DNA of 64,000 nucleotides from Neobacillus drentensis (GCF_021560175.1 NZ_CP091110.1:1044001-1108000); one strand, 5' to 3'; shown: positions 1 through 10,050, counted from the first letter of the stretch. The notes: generated by a model not told the origin, from the letters alone. Numbers and translations: made by a program.

Positions 1-1
1 G

Positions 2-76
2 TTTGGCTATTTTATGAGACGTTTGGCAGAAAGACCTGCTAATGTTTGGTTTGTACTGAAAAATCTATTAAAATAA
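2..76 (+). CDS. putB: Proline dehydrogenase, C-terminal end only
   Basis: The window opens inside a reading frame that encodes 24 residues ending FVLKNLLK and then stops at TAA (74-76). The stretch YFMRRLAERPANVWF resembles the C-terminal end of Bacillus-type proline dehydrogenases (FadM/PutB), the FAD enzyme that oxidises proline to pyrroline-5-carboxylate. The next gene, 30 bp away, encodes the enzyme that takes the product onward, and a proline symporter follows, so the order putB-putC-putP fits. The 5' part lies outside the window. The identification rests on a short tail plus context. Confidence 0.75.
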   Translation, partial: FGYFMRRLAERPANVWFVLKNLLK

Positions 77-106
77 CAATTTTATATACAGAGGAGTCGA
101 AAAATT

Positions 107-1678
107 ATGACAACAACAATTCAGGTATCACCATTTAAAAACGAGCCTTTCACTGATTTTTCAATCGAGGAAAATAAACAATCCATGTATGCAGCTCTTG
201 CAAAAGTTAAAAAAGAGCTTGGCAAAAAGTATCCAATAGTAGTTGGGAAAGATAAGCTTTTTACCGAAGAGCAAACCGTTTCTATTAATCCGGGAAATGT
301 AGATGAAATGATTGGAACTGTTAGTAAAGGGAGTAAGGAGATAGCTGAAAAGGCTATGCAGGAGGCTTTGAAAACATTTGAAACGTGGAAAAAAGTTGCC
401 CCCGTCGAACGGGCAGAGTATTTATTCAAAGCAGCTGACTTAATGAGACAACGAAAGCATGAGTTTTCTTCCTATCTTGTATATGAGTCAGGTAAAAACT
501 GGGCTGAGGCGGATGCAGATACTGCAGAGGCAATAGATTTTATGGAATTTTATGCGAGGGAAATGATTCGTCTGAGTGAGACAAGCATTCATCAGCCTCT
601 TACTAAAATCGAAGGAGAAGACAACCAAATTTCTTACATCCCGCTGGGCGTTGGTATTGTTATATCTCCATTCAACTTTCCATTGGCCATCATGGCAGGG
701 ACGACAGTGGCAGCGATTGTATCTGGAAATACAGTTATTTTAAAGCCTGCAGATGCAACTCCTGTGATTGCAGCTAAATTTGTGGAATTAATGGAAGAGG
801 GTGGACTTCCTTCAGGTGTACTTAACTTTTTGCCTGGGGATGGAATTGAAGTGGGTGAGTATCTGGTTGAACATCCAAAAACACGTTTCATCTCGTTTAC
901 AGGCTCACGTGCTGTAGGATGCCGGATTTATGAGCGGGCATCAAAGGTACAGCCAGGCCAGTTATGGTTAAAGCGTGTCATCGCCGAAATGGGTGGGAAA
1001 GACGGCGTTGTCGTTGATGAAACAGCTGACTTGGATGCAGCGGCGGCAGCAATCGTGGCTTCAGCTTTTGGTTTTCAGGGACAAAAATGCTCGGCTGGAT
1101 CTAGGGCGATTATCGTAGAATCGGTTTATGACCAAGTGGTAGAAAAAGTTGTAGAATTGACGAAGAACCTATCCATTGGTTTGCCGGAAGAGAACAGTTC
1201 AATTGGTCCAGTAATCGATCAGAAATCGGTCGATAAAATTATGGACTATATTGTAATTGGTAAAACGGAAGGCAGACTGCTTACTGGAGGTTCAAGAGCG
1301 GAAGGGAACGGATTTTATATTGAACCAACAATTTTTGCTGATGTTAATCCAAAAGCCCGTATCATGCAGGAGGAAATCTTTGGACCGGTTCTAGCGATTT
1401 CGAAAGCTGCTGATTGGAAGGAAGCCATTGAGATTTATAATGATACAGAGTATGGTTTAACAGGTGCCTACCATTCAAAGGATGAGGAAAGAATTAACTT
1501 TGCTCTTGAAAATCTGCATTGTGGCAACTTGTATATCAATAAAAAGTGTACGGGTGCATTAGTGGGAGCACACCCGTTTGGCGGTTTTAATATGTCAGGA
1601 ACGGATTCAAAAGCAGGCGGATACGATTACTTACTGTTATTTACTCAAGCTAAGTTAAAATCTAAAAAACTATCATAA
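107..1678 (+). CDS. putC: L-glutamate gamma-semialdehyde (1-pyrroline-5-carboxylate) dehydrogenase
   Basis: This 523-residue NAD-dependent aldehyde dehydrogenase converts pyrroline-5-carboxylate/glutamate semialdehyde, the product of proline dehydrogenase, to glutamate. The catalytic nucleophile is Cys328 in [11 protein letters not shown] and the general base is Glu294 in AEMGGKD; the NAD-binding stretch SPFNFPLAI and FTGSRAVG are also present. The length matches RocA/PutC of Bacillus (about 515 residues). The ATG at 107 follows GAGGAG at 91-96. It lies between the proline dehydrogenase tail and the PutP transporter, so the PutC role is more likely than the arginine-catabolic RocA paralogue, although the two cannot be told apart by sequence alone. 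Confidence 0.93.
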   Translation: MTTTIQVSPFKNEPFTDFSIEENKQSMYAALAKVKKELGKKYPIVVGKDKLFTEEQTVSINPGNVDEMIGTVSKGSKEIAEKAMQEALKTFETWKKVAPVERAEYLFKAADLMRQRKHEFSSYLVYESGKNWAEADADTAEAIDFMEFYAREMIRLSETSIHQPLTKIEGEDNQISYIPLGVGIVISPFNFPLAIMAGTTVAAIVSGNTVILKPADATPVIAAKFVELMEEGGLPSGVLNFLPGDGIEVGEYLVEHPKTRFISFTGSRAVGCRIYERASKVQPGQLWLKRVIAEMGGKDGVVVDETADLDAAAAAIVASAFGFQGQKCSAGSRAIIVESVYDQVVEKVVELTKNLSIGLPEENSSIGPVIDQKSVDKIMDYIVIGKTEGRLLTGGSRAEGNGFYIEPTIFADVNPKARIMQEEIFGPVLAISKAADWKEAIEIYNDTEYGLTGAYHSKDEERINFALENLHCGNLYINKKCTGALVGAHPFGGFNMSGTDSKAGGYDYLLLFTQAKLKSKKLS

Positions 1679-1689
1679 CCAAAATGATC

Positions 1690-1717
1690 GGAGAGCTCCC
1701 TCTTGAGGGGGCTCTCC
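1690..1717 (+). terminator. Hairpin between putC and putP
   Basis: GGAGAGC(TCCC) and GGGGGCTCTCC form a strong GC-rich stem with a short loop just after putC. There is no T tract after it, so it may be a stabilising hairpin or partial attenuator rather than a full intrinsic terminator. It would lower PutP expression relative to the enzymes. Confidence 0.45.
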
Positions 1718-1795
1718 CGGGAAATTGAACCAAGTGTATCTTCTATGGATGTAATCGTGTTATTATGGGGTAATACGGAAAATGGGGGATGAAGA

Positions 1796-3259
1796 TTGAA
1801 TACTCAGATACTTATTTCAATTGGTATTTATATGGTGGGAATGCTGTTAATTGGTTATTTCGCCTACAAACGAACTTCTAATCTATCAGATTATATGATT
1901 GGTGGAAGAGGCCTGGGAGCGGCAGTTACGGCATTAAGTGCCGGTGCATCTGATATGAGCGGATGGCTGCTAATGGGATTGCCTGGTGCGATGTTTACCC
2001 AAGGTTTGAGTGCATCCTGGATTGCCATCGGTCTGACAATAGGCGCATATTTAAACTGGCTGTACGTGGCTCCAAGACTGCGAATTTATACGGAAACCGC
2101 TAATAATTCAATGACGATACCTGCCTATTTGGAAAATCGTTTTGGGGATAACTCGTCAATACTGCGGTTAACTTCAGGGCTTGTAATTATTGTATTCTTT
2201 ACTTTCTATGTTTCTTCTGGAATGGTATCAGGCGGGGTTCTTTTTGAGTCAACGTTCAATCTTAACTATCAGGCGGGTCTTTGGATAATCGCTGCTGTTG
2301 TCATTGGCTATACTTTATTTGGCGGATTTTTAGCGGTTAGTTGGACCGACTTTGTCCAAGGAATAATCATGGTGATTGCTCTAGTTCTTGTTCCCGCTGT
2401 TACTATTATGCAAGTAGGCGGATTTGACTCCGCATTTGGTGAGATCAAAGGGATCGATCCTAAATTATTTGATATTTTTAAAGGAACTTCTTTGATCGGG
2501 ATTATTTCTTTAATGGCATGGGGGTTGGGTTACTTTGGACAACCCCATATCATTGTTCGTTTTATGGCAATCTCATCTGTAAAAGAGATTAAGAAGGCTC
2601 GGAAAATAGGTATGGGATGGATGATTTTCTCTGTCGGTGGCGCGATGTTTACTGGTTTTATTGGCTTAGCTTATTATTCAAAGCAAGGACTTAATCTATC
2701 AGATCCAGAAACAATTTTTATTAAATTAAGCGGTATTCTTTTCCATCCACTCATTACAGGTTTTTTGTTAGCGGCATTATTAGCTGCCGTCATGAGTACG
2801 ATTTCTTCTCAACTTTTGGTCACGGCAAGCTCGCTGACAGAAGATGTCTATAAGACTTTTTTCCGCAGGTCAGCAACAGACAAAGAGCTGTTGCTTGTAA
2901 GCAGACTTTCAGTCCTTGTTGTTTCCTTTGTAGCTGTATTACTGGCCTTTAATAAAAATGGTACTATTCTCTCCCTTGTTGCTTATGCATGGGCAGGCTT
3001 TGGAGCAGCTTTTGGGCCAGTTATTCTTTTGAGCCTTTACTGGAAACGGATGAATCGGTGGGGGGCTCTTGCCGGTATGATTGGTGGAGCGGTTACTGTA
3101 ATTGTTTGGGCCAATGTTCCTGTATTGGCAAAAAGTCTTTACGAGATTATTCCAGGGTTCATTGTTGGGGTGGCGGCTATCTGGTTAGTCAGTCTAGTTA
3201 CACCGGAACCGAGTGACCAGTTAAAGAAAGAATTTGATCAATACAAACAATCAGCATAA
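1796..3259 (+). CDS. putP: Sodium/proline symporter PutP
   Basis: A 487-residue sodium:solute symporter (SSS family) that imports proline with sodium across the cytoplasmic membrane. About 12-13 hydrophobic segments are visible; the N-terminal ISIGIYMVGMLLIGYFAYKR, the GGRGLGAAVTALSAGASDMSGWL motif region and the conserved GFGAAFGPVILLSLYWKR near residue 400 are typical of PutP. The start is TTG at 1796, preceded by GGGGGATGAAG. It is 117 bp downstream of putC and would supply substrate for the two upstream enzymes. A hairpin terminator follows at 3350. Confidence 0.92.
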   Translation: MNTQILISIGIYMVGMLLIGYFAYKRTSNLSDYMIGGRGLGAAVTALSAGASDMSGWLLMGLPGAMFTQGLSASWIAIGLTIGAYLNWLYVAPRLRIYTETANNSMTIPAYLENRFGDNSSILRLTSGLVIIVFFTFYVSSGMVSGGVLFESTFNLNYQAGLWIIAAVVIGYTLFGGFLAVSWTDFVQGIIMVIALVLVPAVTIMQVGGFDSAFGEIKGIDPKLFDIFKGTSLIGIISLMAWGLGYFGQPHIIVRFMAISSVKEIKKARKIGMGWMIFSVGGAMFTGFIGLAYYSKQGLNLSDPETIFIKLSGILFHPLITGFLLAALLAAVMSTISSQLLVTASSLTEDVYKTFFRRSATDKELLLVSRLSVLVVSFVAVLLAFNKNGTILSLVAYAWAGFGAAFGPVILLSLYWKRMNRWGALAGMIGGAVTVIVWANVPVLAKSLYEIIPGFIVGVAAIWLVSLVTPEPSDQLKKEFDQYKQSA

Positions 3260-3349
3260 ATGTTAAGTTGCAAGAGATATTTCTGATTTTGATTGTTTAG
3301 TCAGAGTTCTAGATTAATTTGGTGGGGAAGTATTCAGTAATTCCATTTA

Positions 3350-3387
3350 AAAAAGCTGAAGCCGTACCATACGGGTTCAGCTTTTTT
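3350..3387 (+). terminator. Rho-independent terminator after putP
   Basis: AAAAAGCTGAA pairs with TTCAGCTTTTTT around a short inner stem (GCCGT/ACGGG) and is followed by a T run. The 332-bp gap 3260-3591 holds this terminator and, near its end, the palindrome at 3538-3551; nothing else was recognised in it. Confidence 0.85.
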
Positions 3388-3537
3388 ATACTTAATCTGA
3401 GCTTTGGTGATTGATAATCAGGCGCCTTAAAATATCTAACAATGATTAACTTGTTGTTAAAAATTCAGATAAAATCAGTTATTATAATAATGTTTTTGCT
3501 TTATAGGTGTTGAAGCATTCTTGAAGTGATTAAGTGG

Positions 3538-3551
3538 ATAAAGCGCTTTAT
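3538..3551 (+). promoter_or_regulatory. Perfect 14-bp palindrome, possible weak cre site
   Basis: ATAAAGCGCTTTAT is a perfect dyad 41 bp before the regulator start. Its core AAGCGCTTT matches an ideal CcpA cre box, but the conserved outer TG/CA pair is replaced by AT/AT. It could bind CcpA weakly or be the operator for the regulator downstream. Confidence 0.35.
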
Positions 3552-3591
3552 TTTGTGTTAAAGTGAAAGAAAAGCGAGAAAGGATTATAGT

Positions 3592-5286
3592 ATGTTCAAA
3601 AGTGCACAATATCAATTAGATTACTCCTTTACAATTGTAAATGATCGTACACCGTTAACTGAAATTAAAAAGAAACTGAACGAGTATAATTTTGTCATTG
3701 TTGCAGATGGAGCATACTTTATCATTAATAACTATGAATATAACCTGATGGCTTTGGGGAACGATTCTATGCCTATTATTGACTGGCTTCGGCATCTCAA
3801 ATGGCTGCCTTCAACAGTAGTTTTAGCTGATAAAGGTCTCCCGTCGGAAGTGGACTGGAGAAGGCCAGTCCTTTTTAAAAATGAAGGGGAATACATGGGA
3901 ATCCTAACATCAGGAAAGGAAATAAAAAAACTTAATGAAGAGAATAACAAGATTGCAGCTTATTTTGAAACCTTGGCTGAGACTATAGGTGATTCTGTTA
4001 CGGCAGTGGATGAATCAGGAAATGTTGTTTACTGGAATACCACGGCAGAAGAGACATACAAGATTAAAAAGGAATTTATCCTGGGTAAGAAAATTGGTGA
4101 GCACTTTAATGATGACTCGGTTATTCTTCATCGAATTCTGAATGAAGGGCGGTTTGTAAGGGGAGAGTACCATCGTCCAAATAAAGATACGCATGTTCTA
4201 ATAAATGCCTTACCGATTATAATTGAAAACAAAATTATCGGCGGTGTCGCTACAGAACATAATATTACCAATATTATTCGGCTTAATGAAGAATTGGACT
4301 CAAACTCATCTTTACTCGTCCCTAAAACAAATCCGTTTTCCACAATGGTAACGGGAAGCGCGAGATTTCAAGAGTCATTGAAAATTGCGCAAAAGGTAGC
4401 GCATGCCGACATACCAATTCATATAACAGGGGAACCTGGCTCAGGCAAGGAAATGTTAGCACAAGCGATTCACTATGGTGGAGCAAAAGCAGATGGAGCT
4501 TTTATCACTTTAAATTGTGCGGTTATTCCTGCGGCCATATTAGAAATTGAACTTTTTGGTTTTCAAAAGGTTACCGACACCTCCGAACAGCAAACTTTGC
4601 AAATTGGAAGGATTGAACAGGCGTCTAATGGTACGTTATTTATTGAAGATGTTGATAAAATGCCGCTATCCATCCAAGGCAAGCTGCTGGAATACCTAGT
4701 CGACCATAATTTTTACAGGGTTGGAGGAGCTAAGAAGATTGCATCTAGTACCCGGATCATAACGTCTACCTCGGAACCCATTGATTTGCTGCTAAGGGAA
4801 GGGAGTTTAAATGAGAAGCTCTACTTCCATCTATCAGTGATTACAATCGATATCCCTCCGCTTCGGACCAGAAAAGAGGATATTGTCTCATTGGTTGATA
4901 AATTTATCAATGAGTTTAGTGCTAAATATAAAAAAATGGTTCCAGAAATTCATCCCGAAACGATGCTTCACATAGTGAACTATGATTGGCCTGGAAATGT
5001 GCGTGAAATCAGGAATACCATCGAACGAATCGTTCTACTGAATGACAAGCCAACTATTACAAGTGAACAATTGCCTGAGAACATAAAGAGCAAAATTATA
5101 ATCAATCATAACGAGGGAAAAGGTGCGGAAAGCACCTCTTCCGAAGTTTCCACAAAGAATGCGGAAGCGTTGCAAATAGAAGAGGCATTAAGAAAAACAT
5201 ATGGAAATAAGAGTGCCGCGGCTAGTTTACTCGGTATTTCACGAGGGACTCTTTATAACAAAATAAAAGAATATGGTTTAAGTTGA
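3592..5286 (+). CDS. NtrC-like PAS/AAA+/Fis-HTH regulator with degenerate sigma-54 features
   Basis: 564 residues: an N-terminal region of unknown fold (1-115), a PAS domain (about 122-228), an AAA+ domain of the sigma-54 activator type (about 250-480) and a Fis-type helix-turn-helix at 532-564 (GNKSAAASLLGISRGTLYNKI). Walker A is intact (GEPGSGKE, Lys286). However, the GAFTGA loop is absent: after ELFGFQK the sequence runs VTDTSEQQ. Walker B reads LFIED in place of the usual LFLDE, and both arginine-finger positions of the FRxDLYYRL motif are Asn407 and His413. By family knowledge such a protein should not remodel sigma-54 holoenzyme; E. coli TyrR is the best-known regulator without GAFTGA. 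Its position after putBCP suggests control of proline use, which is inference. RBS AGAAAGGA precedes the ATG. Confidence 0.85.
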   Translation: MFKSAQYQLDYSFTIVNDRTPLTEIKKKLNEYNFVIVADGAYFIINNYEYNLMALGNDSMPIIDWLRHLKWLPSTVVLADKGLPSEVDWRRPVLFKNEGEYMGILTSGKEIKKLNEENNKIAAYFETLAETIGDSVTAVDESGNVVYWNTTAEETYKIKKEFILGKKIGEHFNDDSVILHRILNEGRFVRGEYHRPNKDTHVLINALPIIIENKIIGGVATEHNITNIIRLNEELDSNSSLLVPKTNPFSTMVTGSARFQESLKIAQKVAHADIPIHITGEPGSGKEMLAQAIHYGGAKADGAFITLNCAVIPAAILEIELFGFQKVTDTSEQQTLQIGRIEQASNGTLFIEDVDKMPLSIQGKLLEYLVDHNFYRVGGAKKIASSTRIITSTSEPIDLLLREGSLNEKLYFHLSVITIDIPPLRTRKEDIVSLVDKFINEFSAKYKKMVPEIHPETMLHIVNYDWPGNVREIRNTIERIVLLNDKPTITSEQLPENIKSKIIINHNEGKGAESTSSEVSTKNAEALQIEEALRKTYGNKSAAASLLGISRGTLYNKIKEYGLS

Positions 5287-5357
5287 GCTATTCTATTAAA
5301 CACCAACCTGTGTGTCTTTTTAAACCTCACGCTTGATAAAAGAGGAGGAAAAAATTC

Positions 5358-5984
5358 ATGGGGCTACCCATAAATTTGATACCGATAAGAGCAGTAGTTT
5401 TAGCTGCAGGTGTTTCCTCAAGAATGGGGAAATTTAAGCCTTTGCTTCCGATTGATGGAAAACCTATGCTTGAGATTGTTTTAACAAAAGTTTTATCTTT
5501 TCCATTTCAAGAGGTTATGGCAGTTGTAGGGTATAAAGGACAGGAACTAAAAGAAGCTATAAATCTTGAAGACGATCGATTCAATTGGATCACTAATGAA
5601 CAATTCTTAGAAGGGTTAAGTAGTTCGATAAAAGAAGCAATGGTTTTCGGTAATAATGAAACAAGTGGTGTTTTAATTTTCTTGGGTGACCAGCCCCTTC
5701 TAAGGCTATCGACAATCGACCATATCCTCAAAGTTATTATAGAAAAGGGACTCGCTCAATCCAAATGTATTGTTCAACCAACCTACAATGGAATTCCAGG
5801 GCATCCTGTTTTTATTTCTGCTTCAATGATCCCTTATCTAAAAACAATAACCGGTGATCAGGGGGCAAAACCGATTTTTAAATTTGCTAATCAGCATATT
5901 TACGTGCCAATAGATGATGAAGGGACTATTTTGGATGTGGATACGAAACATGATTACCAAAATATAGTTAACCCTTCTATATGA
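5358..5984 (+). CDS. MobA/MocA-like nucleotidyltransferase
   Basis: 208 residues with the N-terminal NTP-binding signature of MobA-like transferases (AVVLAAGVSSRMGKFKPLLPIDGKPML), then FLGDQPLL, matching the metal-binding D-x-P segment, and PTYNGIPGHPVFI. Relatives include MocA, which adds CMP to molybdopterin, and B. subtilis PucB, needed for xanthine dehydrogenase. No molybdoenzyme gene is in the window, so the substrate is open; the fold assignment is firm. Strong RBS AGAGGAGG before ATG 5358. The 71-bp gap after the regulator allows cotranscription. Confidence 0.8.
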   Translation: MGLPINLIPIRAVVLAAGVSSRMGKFKPLLPIDGKPMLEIVLTKVLSFPFQEVMAVVGYKGQELKEAINLEDDRFNWITNEQFLEGLSSSIKEAMVFGNNETSGVLIFLGDQPLLRLSTIDHILKVIIEKGLAQSKCIVQPTYNGIPGHPVFISASMIPYLKTITGDQGAKPIFKFANQHIYVPIDDEGTILDVDTKHDYQNIVNPSI

Positions 5985-6016
5985 GGCTGCTCTCTTCAGA
6001 GAGCTGCTTTTTTTAT
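5985..6016 (+). terminator. Terminator after the nucleotidyltransferase
   Basis: GGCTGCTCTCT and AGAGAGCTGC pair with one mismatch around a short loop, followed by seven or more T residues. Confidence 0.75.
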
Positions 6017-6156
6017 AACTTAGCAGTGCAGAACTCACATTACCTTTTAAGGAGAAAAGGTATAATAACTAGGCGAAGGCAAAAATTAAAAAGGGCTTTC
6101 ACCAGTTTACGAAGAATAACAATAAAATGAGGATTTTATGTAGAAAAGGAGCTCCC

Positions 6157-7614
6157 ATGACAAAAACAGGATGGAATTTTGATAACAGTTACTCCCATCT
6201 TCCTGAATCATTTTACACAAGACAAAACCCAGGCCCTGTAAATTCACCAAAGCTAGTGATTTTGAATGAACCATTGGCAGAGGATTTAGGCCTTGAAATC
6301 TCGACACTCCAAAGTGAGGATGGTATAGCAGCGTTTGCAGGAAACCAGATTCCTGAAGGTGCCGAGCCGCTTGCTCAAGCCTATGCCGGACACCAATTTG
6401 GGCATTTTACCATGCTGGGAGACGGCCGGGCAATACTGCTTGGGGAGCAGATTACCCCTAAAGATGAACGGTTCGATATTCAGTTAAAAGGTTCAGGCCG
6501 AACACCTTACTCACGCGGCGGTGATGGCAGAGCAGCACTCGGACCAATGCTTCGCGAATACATTATCAGCGAAGCCATGCATGCACTTGGAATTCCAACT
6601 ACTCGCAGCCTTGCAGTGGTTACAACTGGGGAGACGATTATCCGCGAAACCATGCTGCCTGGTGCCGTTCTTACACGAGTGGCCGCCAGCCATATCCGTG
6701 TGGGAACGTTCCAATATGCAGCAGGAAGAGGAGAAGTGGCTGACCTACGGGCATTGGCTGACTATACTATAAAGCGCCATTATCCACATATTAAAGATGC
6801 TCCGAACAAATATTTATCGCTGTTGCAGGAAGTTATTAAACGTCAGGCTGCTTTAATTGCCAAATGGCAATTAATCGGTTTTATCCATGGAGTCATGAAC
6901 ACTGATAATATGGCCATAAGTGGTGAAACCATCGATTATGGACCTTGTGCCTTTATGGATCAATATGATCCGGCAACTGTTTTTAGTTCCATTGACAGAG
7001 AAGGGCGGTACGCCTATGCTAATCAGCCGTACATTGGCGGATGGAATCTGGCACGATTTGCAGAAACTTTATTGCCGCTTCTTGATAATAATCAAGAGCA
7101 AGCTATTCAATTAGCACAGGAGAATATTTCAGGATTTACAAAGTTGTTTCAAAAAAATTGGCTCACAGGAATGAGGGCGAAACTAGGCATATTTAACGAA
7201 GAGGAACAGGATGAATCTTTATTTGAAGAACTGCTCAATTTGATGCATAAGTATAAGGCAGACTATACTAATACATTCCTAGCCTTAACCTTTGATAAAT
7301 ACGAAGAGAACGAGTTATTTGGGTCAGTTGGATTTACACAATGGAAGGAGCGGTGGCTGGGTAGACTTGGAAGGCAGGAAGAAACAAAAGAGCAATCCCA
7401 CCAGTTAATGAGGAGCAGTAACCCTGCGGTAATCCCTCGAAACCATCGGGTAGAGGAAGCGCTTGAAGCGGCAGTAAATCACGAAGATTTCAGCGTCATG
7501 AACAGGCTCTTAGCTGTGCTCTCAAACCCGTATGCTCATACTACGGAACATGTGGAATACAGCAAATTGCCAGATCCTTCAATAAGTCCTTACCAAACCT
7601 TTTGCGGAACATGA
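6157..7614 (+). CDS. selO: Protein adenylyltransferase SelO (YdiU family)
   Basis: SelO is a pseudokinase-fold enzyme that transfers AMP from ATP to Ser/Thr/Tyr of target proteins; E. coli SelO acts in redox homeostasis. Visible family motifs are [36 protein letters not shown], the [21 protein letters not shown] block, [12 protein letters not shown] and the C-terminal PYQTFCGT. The start is placed at ATG 6157, preceded by AAAAGGAG at 6144-6151, giving 485 residues, the usual length; an upstream in-frame ATG at 6127 has no ribosome binding site. The C-terminus has an ordinary Cys and no selenocysteine. It has its own transcription unit. Confidence 0.93.
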   Translation: MTKTGWNFDNSYSHLPESFYTRQNPGPVNSPKLVILNEPLAEDLGLEISTLQSEDGIAAFAGNQIPEGAEPLAQAYAGHQFGHFTMLGDGRAILLGEQITPKDERFDIQLKGSGRTPYSRGGDGRAALGPMLREYIISEAMHALGIPTTRSLAVVTTGETIIRETMLPGAVLTRVAASHIRVGTFQYAAGRGEVADLRALADYTIKRHYPHIKDAPNKYLSLLQEVIKRQAALIAKWQLIGFIHGVMNTDNMAISGETIDYGPCAFMDQYDPATVFSSIDREGRYAYANQPYIGGWNLARFAETLLPLLDNNQEQAIQLAQENISGFTKLFQKNWLTGMRAKLGIFNEEEQDESLFEELLNLMHKYKADYTNTFLALTFDKYEENELFGSVGFTQWKERWLGRLGRQEETKEQSHQLMRSSNPAVIPRNHRVEEALEAAVNHEDFSVMNRLLAVLSNPYAHTTEHVEYSKLPDPSISPYQTFCGT

Positions 7615-7808
7615 GATAAGAGGTGCAGGGCTAAATGACTATTTATTTTGAGAAAATACTGATAACTTATTGCTAAATATGGAAGAATATAATATATTTA
7701 GTATGGATATAGAGTAGACGCTCTGTTCTTATGTTCTAACTTGGCAATTCGTGAAAATAGGGAAATTTATAAAGGTAACGAACTCTAGAAAATGTATGCT
7801 AGATTTTA

Positions 7809-7856
7809 AAGCCACAGTAAGAAGTAGGTAATTACCTGCTCTTATTGTGGCTTTTC
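7809..7856 (+). terminator. Long-stem terminator after selO
   Basis: AAAGCCACAGTAAGA pairs with TCTTATTGTGGCTTT, extended by GCAGGT/ACCTGC-like inner pairing (GTAGGTAATTACCTGC), then a T-rich stretch. The 357-bp gap 7615-7971 otherwise shows AT-rich sequence likely to hold the kinase promoter; no further gene was seen. Confidence 0.85.
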
Positions 7857-7971
7857 TATTTTTATTGCTGTGTTAATCTTGAATGTTGATTTCCGCTCCA
7901 ATCAACATGCTAAAAATCATCAATAACCTTTAACACAGCCATTTTTTTATGGTGAAAGGAGGTTCTGCCTT

Positions 7972-9102
7972 ATGGTTATGCATGAAACTGATCGAAAAAG
8001 TATTCTGTTAAAAGTGTACCGAGATACGAATATGGATAAGGATTTTTCGATCCTGTCAAAAACTCGTGATGCGTTTATACTAATCGATTTGCAAGGAAAT
8101 ATTGAATATGCCAGCCATGCTTGTGAACCACTACTAGGTTTTTCAAGGGATACTTTGCAACAGGTAAAGTTAAATAAACTGTTTGTGTCCGACTTTTTAG
8201 ATCAAAAGCAAACCTTCTTTAAAGGCAGAGAACAGGAGAAAATTGATAATTTTGATGCGAAGGTAAAAGTAATTGAGGGAAATGCATTAGATGTTAACGT
8301 TACCGCGATTCCTATTTTTTTTGAACATGAGTTTCTTGGCTCATATTTAGTTTTAAAGGATATAACCTTCATTAAACAAAATAGGTTATCGTTGGAACGT
8401 GAACAAGAATATCATACCCTAATCCATCATTTATCCCGCTTATCAGAAAAACAAGCCACTGCCGGACAACTAGCTGCCGGTATTGCCCATGAAATACGCA
8501 ACCCCATTACAGCCATTAAAGGCTTTTTACAATTACTAATGGGAGAAAACATTGGTAATAAAATCTACTTCGAAATCATTAATTCAGAGATTGAGCGAAT
8601 TGAAGACATTCTAAAGGAATTAATGGTACTCGCTAAACCATCCAAACAAAAATATGAAAGAGTAAATCTTCAAGTCTTATTAGATCAGGTTGTTACCTTA
8701 ATGGCCTCACAGGCCCTCCTTAATAATATTCAAATCGACAAACAGTTTGATTTCGCTAACATGTGGATCGTCGGTGATCCTAACCAGTTAAAACAGGTTT
8801 TAATTAATTATATAAAAAATGCAATTGAAGCAATGTCCGATGGAGGAGTGCTGATAATAAATGGAAGCCCCCTTGTAGGCGGGCAGGTCAAAATTAGTAT
8901 TATCGATCAGGGTCGTGGGATTCCCCCAAGCATTCTTTCTCAAATTGGCCAGCCTTTTTTTACAACCAAAGAAAACGGAACGGGGCTTGGCATGCTGGTC
9001 AGCCGGCAAATTGTAAAAGAACATAAAGGGGATCTACGCATTGAGAGTGATTCAAATGGAACCTCTATCCATGTGAAATTACCCTTATCGTCACAAGCAT
9101 AG
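7972..9102 (+). CDS. Soluble PAS-domain sensor histidine kinase
   Basis: 376 residues without membrane segments: a PAS domain (about 22-135), a HisKA dimerisation domain with the phospho-acceptor His173 in AAGIAHEIRNPITAIKGFLQL, and an HATPase domain with N box (QVLINYIKNAIEAM), G1 (DQGRGIP), F box (PFFTTK) and G2 (GTGLGM). The transmitter closely resembles the soluble kinases that feed the sporulation phosphorelay in Bacillus (KinA/KinE type), where the partner would be Spo0F. No response regulator gene is adjacent, which fits such an orphan kinase. RBS AAAGGAGG at 7956-7963 precedes ATG 7972. Signal and partner are unknown. Confidence 0.9.
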   Translation: MVMHETDRKSILLKVYRDTNMDKDFSILSKTRDAFILIDLQGNIEYASHACEPLLGFSRDTLQQVKLNKLFVSDFLDQKQTFFKGREQEKIDNFDAKVKVIEGNALDVNVTAIPIFFEHEFLGSYLVLKDITFIKQNRLSLEREQEYHTLIHHLSRLSEKQATAGQLAAGIAHEIRNPITAIKGFLQLLMGENIGNKIYFEIINSEIERIEDILKELMVLAKPSKQKYERVNLQVLLDQVVTLMASQALLNNIQIDKQFDFANMWIVGDPNQLKQVLINYIKNAIEAMSDGGVLIINGSPLVGGQVKISIIDQGRGIPPSILSQIGQPFFTTKENGTGLGMLVSRQIVKEHKGDLRIESDSNGTSIHVKLPLSSQA

Positions 9103-9284
9103 AGGTTTGGCCTTTTTATTTTTTTCTAATGGTGTTGTTATCTTGAAGAATTAATGTTATTATGATATTTGTCTAATGTCTTGCAGTCATTAGTTTTGGA
9201 GCCTTATTTTAAGAACATTATATATAATACTTTCTTTGTGATGGTAAATGGTGGAAACTATTTTTATATAGTCGTCTTTTCCGT

Positions 9285-9320
9285 GGCCTAACTTCCTTTT
9301 AGTGAAGTTAGGCCTTTTTA
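9285..9320 (+). terminator. Terminator upstream of the first MpsC-like gene
   Basis: GGCCTAACTTC and GAAGTTAGGCC form a perfect 11-bp stem followed by TTTTTAT. It lies 180 bp after the kinase and just before the next start, so the kinase and the following gene are probably separate transcripts, or this hairpin acts as an attenuator. Confidence 0.85.
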
Positions 9321-9341
9321 TATTTTATTAGGGGGATTTGA

Positions 9342-10034
9342 ATGGTTGCAACTCAAGAGGATTTGCTTTCTCTAAGCAGTTCATTTAGTAAAATAATAAA
9401 GCGGGGATTTGGTAAAGGTCCTGAAAGCTGTTATACAGTTTTAAAAGGAAACAGATTATATGTGCAAATCCGTAATTTTATGACACCAGCGGAAGAAATT
9501 TTATCAGAAAAACAAGAATATAATTTGGTAACCAAATTCCGTTCATCTGTCATAACCGTTTTCTCAAAAGAATTAGTGCAAGAGGCATCGCAACTTTTAG
9601 GAATTTCGTTTGAATCCTTTTACCAAGATTGGAACTTTAATACGAATTCGGGAATTTTACTTTTAGTAAATAATCGCAGTAATCCAGTTGTGAAAATAGA
9701 TGATCGTCTTGAGAAGAAGCTATATCATCTAATCCGAATGGTGGGCTCACAGCTGCACAAGGTTCCCAGTCAATTAAAGGTAGTGAAGTATACTCAGAAT
9801 ATCTGTGCAATTGAATTAAAAGGGGTTATGCTGCCATTAGATCATTTGTTAGCAGAAAATGGTGATTCCGACTTATTTTTAACTTATACAAGAGAAATTA
9901 AAAAAGGGTACTATCGGCAAAAGCTGCTATTTGAAGACTTATTTAATCGGTCGATTGAGGATTTATTTATGATATGGGATATCCCAGCTAATAAAGGTTT
10001 CTTAATCTTTAGTTTCAACAAGATCTATACATAA
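9342..10034 (+). CDS. Double MpsC-domain (DUF2294) protein
   Basis: 230 residues made of two related halves of about 110 residues each. The first half carries RGFGKGPESCYTVLKGN and ends ESFYQDWNFNTNSGILLLV; the second ends EDLFMIWDIPANKGFLIFSF, clearly the same module. This is the DUF2294 family, also called MpsC after the Staphylococcus membrane-potential-generating system, but the biochemical role of stand-alone members is not settled. There are no membrane segments. The ATG at 9342 follows AGGGGG. A paralogue follows immediately, and a histidine kinase precedes it. Confidence 0.8.
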   Translation: MVATQEDLLSLSSSFSKIIKRGFGKGPESCYTVLKGNRLYVQIRNFMTPAEEILSEKQEYNLVTKFRSSVITVFSKELVQEASQLLGISFESFYQDWNFNTNSGILLLVNNRSNPVVKIDDRLEKKLYHLIRMVGSQLHKVPSQLKVVKYTQNICAIELKGVMLPLDHLLAENGDSDLFLTYTREIKKGYYRQKLLFEDLFNRSIEDLFMIWDIPANKGFLIFSFNKIYT

Positions 10035-10050
10035 ATGAACCATAAAAATT

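Noticed and set aside
5358..5984. Nucleotidyltransferase considered as evidence of a molybdenum hydroxylase cluster.
   Set aside because: No xanthine dehydrogenase-type or molybdopterin genes are present anywhere in the window; only the transferase fold is supported.
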